From JBGTHB01 sp041746415 (GTDB taxonomy: Bacteria; Pseudomonadota; Gammaproteobacteria; Coxiellales; Coxiellaceae): DNA of 5,359 bases. Below are positions 1 through 4,557 of this stretch, piece after piece. A program made the translations under genes and the position numbers. Numbering within the stretch: position 1 is the first letter of the stretch; each line of letters opens with the position of its first letter. The DNA is taken from the NCBI GenBank assembly GCA_041746415.1, contig JBGTHB010000195.1:1-5359 (forward strand), written 5' to 3'. The notes beneath the pieces were generated by a model. It saw nothing but the letters and a program-made list of their open reading frames with translations, ran no database searches and was not told where the DNA came from.

Positions 1-176
1 TTAGCCTGCTTAACAAGGTCATCATAACTCAGATTGAGCTCAATTGGCTCTTTGTTTTCATCCGCAATGTGAATGGTTTCTTGAAAGTTTTTTGCATAAT
101 AATCATCTAATTTGCTTAAGTCATTGCTTTGCCAGATATTAAAATACATCTCTTTAAAAAACTTCTCTGTATTCAT
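1..176 (-). CDS. SnoaL/NTF2-like family protein, partial (C-terminus beyond window edge)
   Basis: Reading the minus strand from an ATG at 176-174 gives 58 codons with no stop before the window edge, so only the N-terminal part is visible. It begins MNTEKFFKEM and contains Y-F-N-I-W-x-x-N-D-L-x-x-L-D-D-Y-Y-A-x-N-F at residues 11-31. This is the typical first helix pair of small SnoaL/NTF2-like proteins (a helical lead followed by a 'lone Asp-Leu, then Tyr-Ala-x-x-Phe' turn). Such alpha+beta barrels act as small-molecule isomerases, cyclases, hydrolases or simple binding domains; no catalytic residues can be checked here. A good Shine-Dalgarno AAGGGA lies at 185-190, eight bases before the ATG, which supports this start. 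The preceding gene on the same strand ends 30 bases upstream and has a similar fold, so the two are probably co-transcribed. The family is inferred from the N-terminus only. Confidence 0.7.
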   Translation of the reverse strand, partial: MNTEKFFKEMYFNIWQSNDLSKLDDYYAKNFQETIHIADENKEPIELNLSYDDLVKQA

Positions 177-206
177 AACCATATTCCCTTTTATATTAAT
201 AGCATT

Positions 207-632
207 TTACAACCGAACAACACCCTTATGAATCGAGGCATCACCATCATTCCAAAAAACCGTTTGTTTTATTTTATTAATCCGCCATTGATCATGCTGC
301 AATTTAACCAAACCAAATTCATAAAAAACATGCGAATCAAACCGCTTACCCGCATTATCTTGACGATAAATAATCGCATTCAGTCTGCAGAATGCAGTTT
401 TCTCATGCTCGGTAATTTCTAGATTTGAAAACAAATGCTGCGTTTTTAAATGATCAAGCGCTTGTTTTCTCGAGTCAATAAAGTCAGCGCTGTTCAATGT
501 TTCTGACGTGCCACGAAGCGCTTGGTAATCACACTCAATTTGATCAGCAAGTATGGTCTTTAAGACCTCCCAATCTTTAAGATCGAAGCTGTTTGCAAAC
601 TTAAATAGCAAATTATTTATAACGTAACTCAT
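207..632 (-). CDS. SnoaL-like (NTF2 superfamily) domain protein
   Basis: This encodes 141 residues starting MSYVINNLLF. The single domain follows the SnoaL_4-type pattern: an N-terminal helix with F-A-N-S-F-D-x-K-D-W-E-x-L (residues 12-24), a D-Q-I-E-C-D strand (30-35), T-Q-H-L-F-S-N (64-70) where the family usually has a His followed by an Asn, and a C-terminal W-R-I-N (116-119) ending in V-F-W (125-127). Length matches the usual 130-150 residues. Members include polyketide cyclases, dehydratases and hydroxylating-dioxygenase beta-like folds, so the substrate cannot be named. The reading frame stays open upstream to an ATG at 710, but that extension has no ribosome site or family similarity. 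The start at 632 has AAGGGAGAGG at 636-645 just before it. It probably forms an operon with the SnoaL-like gene that follows 30 bases later on the same strand, and it is divergent from the cysteine-rich membrane protein gene. Confidence 0.88.
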   Translation of the reverse strand: MSYVINNLLFKFANSFDLKDWEVLKTILADQIECDYQALRGTSETLNSADFIDSRKQALDHLKTQHLFSNLEITEHEKTAFCRLNAIIYRQDNAGKRFDSHVFYEFGLVKLQHDQWRINKIKQTVFWNDGDASIHKGVVRL

Positions 633-635
633 ATG

Positions 636-645
636 CCTCTCCCTT
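636..645 (-). promoter_or_regulatory. Ribosome binding site deciding the start of the SnoaL-like gene
   Basis: On the minus strand this reads AAGGGAGAGG, with its AGGGAG core six bases before the ATG at 632-630. It selects that ATG over the in-frame ATG at 710, which has no comparable site. Confidence 0.8.
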
Positions 646-652
646 AACTTAA

Positions 653-682
653 ATACTACAGGCGCAGACTCTAATGTGCCAG
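653..682 (-). promoter_or_regulatory. Candidate promoter for the SnoaL-like gene pair
   Basis: On the minus strand CTGGCA (677-682) and TAGTAT (653-658) are separated by 18 bases. Each matches the sigma-70 -35 and -10 consensus at four of six positions. The implied transcript start would lie only slightly upstream of the ribosome site at 636-645. This is a weak match chosen by eye in a region without a better one. Confidence 0.25.
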
Positions 683-754
683 CTGTACCAAACTGCTGCT
701 GACATGACACATTCGTTATCTGCAGCGAAAAAATCTCTGCATGCTCTGATCCTC

Positions 755-784
755 TTGTCCGTAAAATTCCCGACTAGTTAAAAT
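755..784 (+). promoter_or_regulatory. Candidate sigma-70-like promoter of the first cysteine-rich membrane protein gene
   Basis: TTGTCC (755-760, four of six matches to the -35 consensus) is followed after 18 bases by TAAAAT (779-784, five of six matches to the -10). The spacer contains most of the 20-base sequence shared with the second paralog. At the paralog the -10-like A/T block (AAAAAT at 2860-2865) is present at the same offset, but the -35 position reads CAATCC. The shared element may therefore be an activator or repressor site rather than a core promoter hexamer. The predicted leader would be about 35-40 bases. Confidence 0.4.
758..777 (+). repeat. Shared upstream element, copy 1 (TCCGTAAAATTCCCGACTAG)
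   Basis: This 20-base sequence is identical to 2839-2858. Its right end lies exactly 51 bases before the ATG of the first cysteine-rich membrane protein, the same distance as for the second copy. In the 51 bases between element and ATG about half the positions also match without gaps, notably AAAAT just after the element and CTCTCC 21 bases before the ATG. It has no strong internal dyad. Position next to an A/T-rich -10-like block suggests a transcriptional control site. A leader-RNA role is also possible. No known operator consensus fits it. Confidence 0.8.
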
Positions 785-802
785 GAACCCTTTGCACTAG
801 TC
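772..802 (+). repeat. Inverted repeat GACTAGT-N17-ACTAGTC
   Basis: GACTAGT (772-778) is perfectly complementary to ACTAGTC (796-802), with 17 bases between that include the candidate -10. It overlaps the right end of the shared 20-base element. The second paralog has GACTAGG without the right arm, so this dyad is specific to the first copy. It could be an operator around the promoter or a chance 7-base match. Confidence 0.4.
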
Positions 803-828
803 TCTCCGTTTTATATAAGAGGCGAAGT

Positions 829-1314
829 ATGAGTAACAAATTAGGGCTGTTTTGGCAGGAAAATTGCGGAAAATACGTAGAAGATGCGATAGAGATGGCT
901 AAATTTGTTAAGCTTGCAGCCCAGTGCAATGTAATGCCAAATGACACTTGCGCAAACCAATCCTATACCAATGATCCATTGCGTTGCTTTAGTGGCGGTG
1001 GCACACCTCTTGTTACTTACCCGTCAAAATGGATTTATTATAATGGCACTGAAGTAGGTAATAGCACCGAAGGATGGTACTGCATTTGGGACAAACTGGG
1101 GTGTGCTAACCAAGACCTTACCAAGAAAGAACTATACATATTAGCAGGGGTTCTGGGTGTGTGCGTTATAGCAGTAGTGCTTTCGTGGTGCTCTATCCTA
1201 TTAAAAGAATATGGCAACCAAAGAGCAAGACCAGCAGCACCATTTAACCCAGATGATATACAATCGTACATTGCGCTAGATACGACTTCTTGCCCTACTG
1301 CTTCTGCAGCATAA
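829..1314 (+). CDS. P1: cysteine-rich single-span membrane protein, unrecognised family
   Basis: I do not recognise this 161-residue protein. It has no N-terminal signal peptide. Residues 1-100 form a polar domain with six cysteines (13, 33, 41, 53, 85, 92), followed by one strongly hydrophobic segment (about 102-125) and a polar tail with R132, R134 and P-A-A at 135-137. It is a paralog of the protein at 2910-3401. Shared features are G-L-F near the N-terminus, C-G-x-Y, C-A-N-Q (41-44), G-N-S-T-E-x-W-x-C-x-W-D-x-L-x-C (77-92) and Y-x-L-A-G-x-x-G-x-C at the start of the membrane segment (103-112). Cysteine pairing and K126/R132/R134 after the span suggest the N-terminal domain outside and the tail in the cytoplasm, but K99-K100 precede the span, so topology is uncertain. 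Four N-x-S/T sites (N38, N43, N72, N78) lie in the cysteine domain. AAGAGG at 817-822 is a good ribosome site six bases before the ATG. Conservation with the paralog supports real coding. Confidence 0.85.
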   Translation: MSNKLGLFWQENCGKYVEDAIEMAKFVKLAAQCNVMPNDTCANQSYTNDPLRCFSGGGTPLVTYPSKWIYYNGTEVGNSTEGWYCIWDKLGCANQDLTKKELYILAGVLGVCVIAVVLSWCSILLKEYGNQRARPAAPFNPDDIQSYIALDTTSCPTASAA

Positions 1315-1336
1315 GTGATGTAAAATTATTTATGCT

Positions 1337-1360
1337 GATAATTAACAGCACTTAAGTGTT
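1337..1360 (+). promoter_or_regulatory. Candidate -10 (GATAAT) with adjacent palindrome, upstream of the methyltransferase-LuxR pair
   Basis: GATAAT at 1337-1342 matches the -10 consensus at five of six positions, but no acceptable -35 lies 16-18 bases upstream. Immediately after it CACTTAAGTG (1349-1358) is a perfect 10-base palindrome, extendable by a G-T and an A-T pair to 1347-1360. A palindrome at a probable transcript start is a plausible operator, possibly for the LuxR protein of the same operon. It is shorter than the usual 18-20 base LuxR-type box, so this is a guess. Confidence 0.3.
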
Positions 1361-1401
1361 ACTATTCGTCATGCCATTTAAATCTATTGAGAAACGATAT
1401 T

Positions 1402-2157
1402 ATGCATAACGATTTTAAACTACCCAAAACATGGCCGCCAACGTGGGTCAAAGGAATGATCAAAACCAAAAATAAAATGGGTATAATGACGGTCGAAAAC
1501 TCCCCGCCTTCAAAGGCTTTTATTGATGCTGCAAAAACGGCTAAACAACCTTTATTAGATATTGGCTGCGCCTATGGAGCTGTCGTTATTCCTGCTATTT
1601 TAAATGGTGCCAAGGTAATTGGTTGCGACCTAGATAAAGAACATTTACGTATTTTGAAAGACAGCTTACCAGAAAAATATCACGACTTTTTGCAAACCAC
1701 TTCCAACCCATTTCCCCAACAACTTGATTTTGCCAAAGAAAGTCTAAGTGGAATTCATATCAGCATGGTTTTGCATTTTATGAAAGGCACTGACATCTTG
1801 CTAGGATTAAAAAAATGTTACGAATGGCTAGAACCCGGTGGAAAAATATATATCGTTAATATGACCCCTTATCTTGGATTATTTAATTGGCAAGAATTAT
1901 CTCAATTCTACCAAAAGCGCGTTAATAATAACGAACCCTGGCCCGGAGAAATAAATTGCAGCAACTTTGCTAAAGATGGCTGGGGCGATCAATTACCTGA
2001 ATTTGCCCATTTTTTTGATTTAGATAGCCTGCGTGCTGTTACAGAACAATCCGGTTTTTGCATTGATGACCTTTACTATTTTTGTTTTGAAAATATACCT
2101 GATGACTATAAAACGAATGGAAAAGAATATGTTGGCATGGTAGCCTCAAAAAAATAG
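1402..2157 (+). CDS. Class I SAM-dependent methyltransferase
   Basis: This encodes 251 residues from the ATG at 1402. A TTG at 1387 is in frame, but GAGA at 1389-1392 is placed to serve the ATG, so the ATG is preferred. Motif I is L-L-D-I-G-C-A-Y-G (51-59), the glycine-rich SAM loop. Motif II ends in the acidic G-C-D-L-D (74-78), whose first Asp would bind the ribose hydroxyls. W-L-E-P-G-G-K-I-Y-I (142-151) is the usual post-motif strand, preceded by H-F-M-K-G-T-D (125-131), where motif III is expected. The C-terminal region is rich in aromatic residues and includes the F-x-x-x-S-L-R-x-x-x-E-Q-x-G-F pattern seen in many small-molecule methyltransferases. The substrate (small molecule, lipid or protein) cannot be told. 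It is cytosolic, with no signal peptide or membrane span. The LuxR-type gene begins 20 bases after its stop, so they probably form an operon. Confidence 0.88.
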   Translation: MHNDFKLPKTWPPTWVKGMIKTKNKMGIMTVENSPPSKAFIDAAKTAKQPLLDIGCAYGAVVIPAILNGAKVIGCDLDKEHLRILKDSLPEKYHDFLQTTSNPFPQQLDFAKESLSGIHISMVLHFMKGTDILLGLKKCYEWLEPGGKIYIVNMTPYLGLFNWQELSQFYQKRVNNNEPWPGEINCSNFAKDGWGDQLPEFAHFFDLDSLRAVTEQSGFCIDDLYYFCFENIPDDYKTNGKEYVGMVASKK

Positions 2158-2165
2158 CACAAGTT

Positions 2166-2172
2166 AAGAGGG
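2166..2172 (+). promoter_or_regulatory. Ribosome binding site deciding the LuxR-type start
   Basis: AAGAGGG lies five bases before the ATG at 2178. The in-frame GTG at 2172 overlaps the last base of this site and so cannot be the start used with it. The ATG is therefore preferred, making the protein two residues shorter than the longest frame. Confidence 0.8.
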
Positions 2173-2177
2173 TGCAG

Positions 2178-2819
2178 ATGCTAAGGCCGCAAATTGATTT
2201 CCATAAACTGACTCGCCACTATTTTACTCAACAGCAGCTTGATGCAGCATGTGTATTCGTAAAAGACACCAAGGGACGCTATCAATATCATAACAACGCC
2301 TGTTCTGAAATGTTACGCGCCTTAAAACTGATACCTAAAAATCAAAGCGATTACGTAGGCGCAAATGATTCTGCTATATATGGAGCAAAAACCGCAAATT
2401 TTTTCCATGAAAACGACCAATATGTGATGGCTAGTGGCCAAGCACAGCATCTATTTGAAACGCTTCACCTTTCTCCCTCTAAACGCATCACGGAAAGCAC
2501 AACTAAAATTCCACTTTATGTCGATGGAAAATTATATGGCATACTCGGCAAAGTACGGCATTTAAACTGGTTTTATATAAATAATGAAGAAGTATTGCTA
2601 AGCGAACGTGAACTGCAGATTTTGGCATTTACTTATTTTGGACTTCCCGCCGCTTACACTGCCAATCAACTTAGCATTTCATCACGCACAGTTGAAACGC
2701 ATTTAACACGTGTTAAAGTAAAATTTTCTGTTACCAGCAAAATACAGCTTATGACAATTTTAAATGAACCTGAATTAGCAGCAGGCTTAGTACGCTTTCT
2801 GCGCTTAATACCACATTAG
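2178..2819 (+). CDS. PAS-LuxR family transcriptional regulator
   Basis: This encodes 213 residues. The N-terminal two-thirds (about 22-125) read as a PAS fold: C-V-F-V-K-D-T-K-G-R-Y-Q-Y-H-N-N at its start, then G-A-N-D-S-A-I-Y-G (61-69), a N-D-Q-Y-V-M-A-S-G-Q helix (79-88) and K-I-P-L-Y-V-D-G-K-L-Y-G-I-L-G-K (110-125). These match the PAS_4-type sensor domains that bind a small ligand or cofactor. The C-terminal part (about 141-195) is a GerE/LuxR helix-turn-helix, L-S-E-R-E-L-Q-I-L-A followed by the recognition region S-I-S-S-R-T-V-E-T-H-L (166-176). It lacks an acyl-homoserine-lactone binding domain and a receiver domain, so classical quorum sensing or phosphorelay control is not indicated. 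It lies in a probable operon with the methyltransferase and only 90 bases before the second cysteine-rich membrane gene. It is therefore a natural candidate to regulate that gene and its paralog through the shared 20-base element, which is inference from position only. Confidence 0.9.
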   Translation: MLRPQIDFHKLTRHYFTQQQLDAACVFVKDTKGRYQYHNNACSEMLRALKLIPKNQSDYVGANDSAIYGAKTANFFHENDQYVMASGQAQHLFETLHLSPSKRITESTTKIPLYVDGKLYGILGKVRHLNWFYINNEEVLLSERELQILAFTYFGLPAAYTANQLSISSRTVETHLTRVKVKFSVTSKIQLMTILNEPELAAGLVRFLRLIPH

Positions 2820-2838
2820 CGCCCAATGGCGTTTGCAA

Positions 2839-2858
2839 TCCGTAAAATTCCCGACTAG
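2839..2858 (+). repeat. Shared upstream element, copy 2 (TCCGTAAAATTCCCGACTAG)
   Basis: This is identical over 20 bases to 758-777 and again ends exactly 51 bases before the ATG of a cysteine-rich membrane protein gene. It starts 20 bases after the stop codon of the LuxR-type gene, so a separate promoter probably drives the downstream gene despite the short gap. An A/T block (AAAAAT at 2860-2865, then TATAGG) follows it, corresponding to the -10-like TAAAAT of copy 1. No recognisable -35 hexamer is found at the matching position. Confidence 0.8.
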
Positions 2859-2882
2859 GAAAAATATAGGTTTCGCTACACA

Positions 2883-2906
2883 CTCTCCACCTAATGTGAG
2901 GGTGAG
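2883..2906 (+). promoter_or_regulatory. Leader segment with CTCTCC able to pair with the ribosome site
   Basis: CTCTCC (2883-2888) lies 21 bases before the ATG, exactly as CTCTCC (802-807) does before the paralog. Here it can pair with GGTGAG (2901-2906) with one mismatch, covering part of the ribosome site GAGGG (2898-2902). In the paralog, bases 802-805 can pair with AGAG of its own ribosome site (818-821). This suggests possible translational control by a small hairpin, but the stems are short and could be chance. Confidence 0.3.
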
Positions 2907-2909
2907 TAT

Positions 2910-3401
2910 ATGAGTGACAATTACAATTACAGCGTAGGTCTTTTTTTTTCCCAAGAATCCAAATGTGGCATGTACGAGAGCGTTTTGGCGCCTCTTACTG
3001 TTGATGAACTGAAAAAACTGGTGGCCCGTTGCTTTATAACAATAAAAGACGCTTGTGCAAACCAAATCTATAACAACACACTTTCTTGCTCAACTGATAC
3101 TGATATTGATACTTACACCGAAAAGCTTTCTTATAACATCAGTCGACAAGGCAATAGCACCGAGGCTTGGCGTTGTTTTTGGGATAGTTTACCGTGTAAT
3201 AATGTGCCCCAAAATTCCTGGTTTCCCTATGCACTGGCTGGATTTATAGGATTTTGCTGTGTTATCTCATGCTTCATGACTTATAAAAACGCTTTTCCTT
3301 CCGACCAAGTACACCCAGCAGCCGAAGGCGTGCAACTTTTAATTGGTAGGACAGAGAGAGAGGACATGCCTACTAATACACGATCTGCTAGCCCAACATA
3401 A
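2910..3401 (+). CDS. P2: cysteine-rich single-span membrane protein, paralog of P1 at 829-1314
   Basis: This encodes 163 residues of the same unrecognised family. The ectodomain-like part has cysteines at 19, 41, 49, 60, 89 and 96. The intervals of 22, 8, 11, 29 and 7 residues compare with 20, 8, 12, 32 and 7 in P1. Shared blocks are G-L-F (11-13 region), C-G-x-Y (19-22), C-A-N-Q (49-52), G-N-S-T-E-x-W-x-C-x-W-D-x-L-x-C (81-96) and Y-x-L-A-G-x-x-G-x-C (107-116). One hydrophobic span covers about 104-125 and contains C116, C117 and C121. K126 and a P-A-A at 136-138 follow, the latter about ten residues after the span as in P1. No signal peptide is seen, so an N-out, C-in topology would need an uncleaved reverse anchor. 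N-x-S/T sites are N55, N76 and N82; only the one in G-N-S-T is clearly aligned with P1. The tail is long and polar. GAGGG at 2898-2902 is the ribosome site, seven bases before the ATG. Other frames across this gene lack family support. Confidence 0.85.
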   Translation: MSDNYNYSVGLFFSQESKCGMYESVLAPLTVDELKKLVARCFITIKDACANQIYNNTLSCSTDTDIDTYTEKLSYNISRQGNSTEAWRCFWDSLPCNNVPQNSWFPYALAGFIGFCCVISCFMTYKNAFPSDQVHPAAEGVQLLIGRTEREDMPTNTRSASPT

Positions 3402-3462
3402 TATGCCCTATATAACTCATCACACACCTAAAAATTTTATATTTTTGTAGCTAGGTTATTTC

Positions 3463-3491
3463 TTTCGACTTGATCTATTTTAATATATTAT
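3463..3491 (+). promoter_or_regulatory. Weak candidate promoter for the GrpB gene
   Basis: TATTAT (3486-3491, five of six to the -10 consensus) follows TTTCGA (3463-3468, three of six to the -35) with a 17-base spacer. The 121-base gap 3402-3522 is very A/T-rich, which makes such matches easy to find by chance. The rest of this gap shows only an imperfect A/T stem around 3428-3454 and no convincing terminator. Confidence 0.3.
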
Positions 3492-3522
3492 GAATAAAAG
3501 CTTACTTCTAAAATAAATCAAT

Positions 3523-4557
3523 ATGAAAAATTCGATCGAAGCAATAAAATTAGTCCCTTATGATCCTAGCTGGCCATTTAAATACGCGCTTGAAGCTGCA
3601 AAAATTCAACAAATTTTAGGCTCGAACTGTGTCCGCATTCATCATATTGGCAGCACGGCGATACCTGGAATTTATGCTAAACCAATCATTGATATCTTTC
3701 CTGTAGTGGATAATTTAAATGCGGTTGACCAATGCAACGCTGATTTTGAACAGCTGGGATATATTTGCCGAGGTGAATATGGTTATCCTGGCCGACGCTA
3801 CTTTAAAAAAATTGCTAAGGAACAATCCTTTCATATCCATGCTTTTCAAACAGGCGACACTGAAATAGAACGTCACCTTGCTTTTAAAGAACGCCTAACC
3901 ACTCATCCTGATGAAGCGGCTTCCTATTCCTGGATTAAACGTTGTTTAGCCGAGCAATTCCCATTTGACAGGCAGCAATATACTGATGGTAAAGATTCAT
4001 TTATTCGCATGATTAACTACCGTGCGGGTGTGGTAAAACCAGATCAACTTGAAGCACAAGACAATATTGTTTTAACGCCACCTAATCCAAATTGGTTAAA
4101 GCTTGGTGAAGCTGAAATTAATGCGCTACAAAAAATAATCAATTTACCGTATGCGGCAATGCAGCACTTAGGCAGCACCGCAGTTCCAGATCTTCTCGCC
4201 AAACCCACCATCGACATATTTATTGCATTGGATTCAATAGATCAGGCTGCACAATGGATTAAACCACTTATCAATATGGGTTACGATTATTGGGCGGAAA
4301 ATCCAGATAAAATGCATTTGCGCTTTTTTAAAGGCATGCCGCCGTACGGAATCGGCAGAACGCATCATGTACACATTCTGCCTGCTGGAGAAGATTTCAA
4401 TAGACGTGTTCAGTTCAAAAATACCTTATGCACCAACGAAAAAATTCGCCGTGAATATGAAAAATTAAAACGTGATTTAGTGCAGCAAAATTGCAGTGAT
4501 CGAGAAGCTTACACAGATGCAAAAAAAAGTTTTGTAAACTGTTGGATAAAAAAATAA
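3523..4557 (+). CDS. GrpB (UPF0157) family protein with two tandem domains
   Basis: This encodes 344 residues, about twice the roughly 170-residue length usual for the family, because it holds two full GrpB domains. Domain 1 (about 8-165) has V-P-Y-D-P-x-W (11-17), H-H-I-G-S-T-A-I-P-G (40-49), A-K-P-I-I-D (52-57) and H-I-H (104-106). Domain 2 (about 183-338) has T-P-P-N-P-N-W (185-191), H-L-G-S-T-A-V-P-D (215-223), A-K-P-T-I-D (226-231) and H-H-V-H (281-284). The two repeats end alike, with Y-T-D-x-K-x-S-F (153-160 and 330-337). GrpB proteins belong to the nucleotidyltransferase-like superfamily, the G-S-T-A plus K-P-x-I-D region corresponding to the nucleotide-binding loop and acidic residue; reactions are mostly unproven. 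The final Gly of the P-G turn is Asp223 in domain 2, so that domain may differ in activity. The ATG at 3523 has no clear Shine-Dalgarno, only an A-rich leader. The stop overlaps the next gene. Confidence 0.92.
   Translation: MKNSIEAIKLVPYDPSWPFKYALEAAKIQQILGSNCVRIHHIGSTAIPGIYAKPIIDIFPVVDNLNAVDQCNADFEQLGYICRGEYGYPGRRYFKKIAKEQSFHIHAFQTGDTEIERHLAFKERLTTHPDEAASYSWIKRCLAEQFPFDRQQYTDGKDSFIRMINYRAGVVKPDQLEAQDNIVLTPPNPNWLKLGEAEINALQKIINLPYAAMQHLGSTAVPDLLAKPTIDIFIALDSIDQAAQWIKPLINMGYDYWAENPDKMHLRFFKGMPPYGIGRTHHVHILPAGEDFNRRVQFKNTLCTNEKIRREYEKLKRDLVQQNCSDREAYTDAKKSFVNCWIKK

Noticed and set aside
110..116. Open frame on the plus strand covering about 129-422
   Set aside because: It lies antisense to both SnoaL-like genes, has no ribosome site and shows a low-complexity Ile/Asn/Phe-rich translation typical of an antisense shadow.
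758..784. Sigma-28 (TAAA...GCCGATAA) or CpxR (GTAAA-N5-GTAAA) reading of the shared element
   Set aside because: TAAAATT and CCCGAC resemble parts of the sigma-28 boxes but lie next to each other instead of about 11 bases apart, and only one GTAAA half-site is present.
1132..1164. Lipobox in the membrane segment of P1 or P2 (LGVC, IGFC)
   Set aside because: The residue before Cys is Val or Phe instead of Gly, Ala or Ser, and the segment is about 100 residues from the N-terminus, so it is not a lipoprotein signal.
1038..1271. Minus-strand open frame inside P1
   Set aside because: P1 is supported by its paralog, a good ribosome site and conserved motifs. The antisense frame has none of these.
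1320..1327. GTAAAATT upstream of the methyltransferase as a third copy of the element
   Set aside because: Only eight bases match, in an A/T-rich stretch. The flanks differ and the distance to the preferred ATG does not fit.
758..2858. The two 20-mers as direct repeats of a mobile element or attachment sites
   Set aside because: No transposase or integrase lies between or beside them, and the constant 51-base distance to a start codon is better explained by gene regulation.
2805..3065. Minus-strand frame overlapping the P2 start and the shared element
   Set aside because: It would run through the conserved element and the P2 leader and has no recognisable protein features or ribosome site.
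3421..3460. Possible intrinsic terminator after P2
   Set aside because: CCTAAAAAT and ATTTTT...TAGG can form an imperfect A/T stem, but there is no G/C-rich stem followed by a T run.
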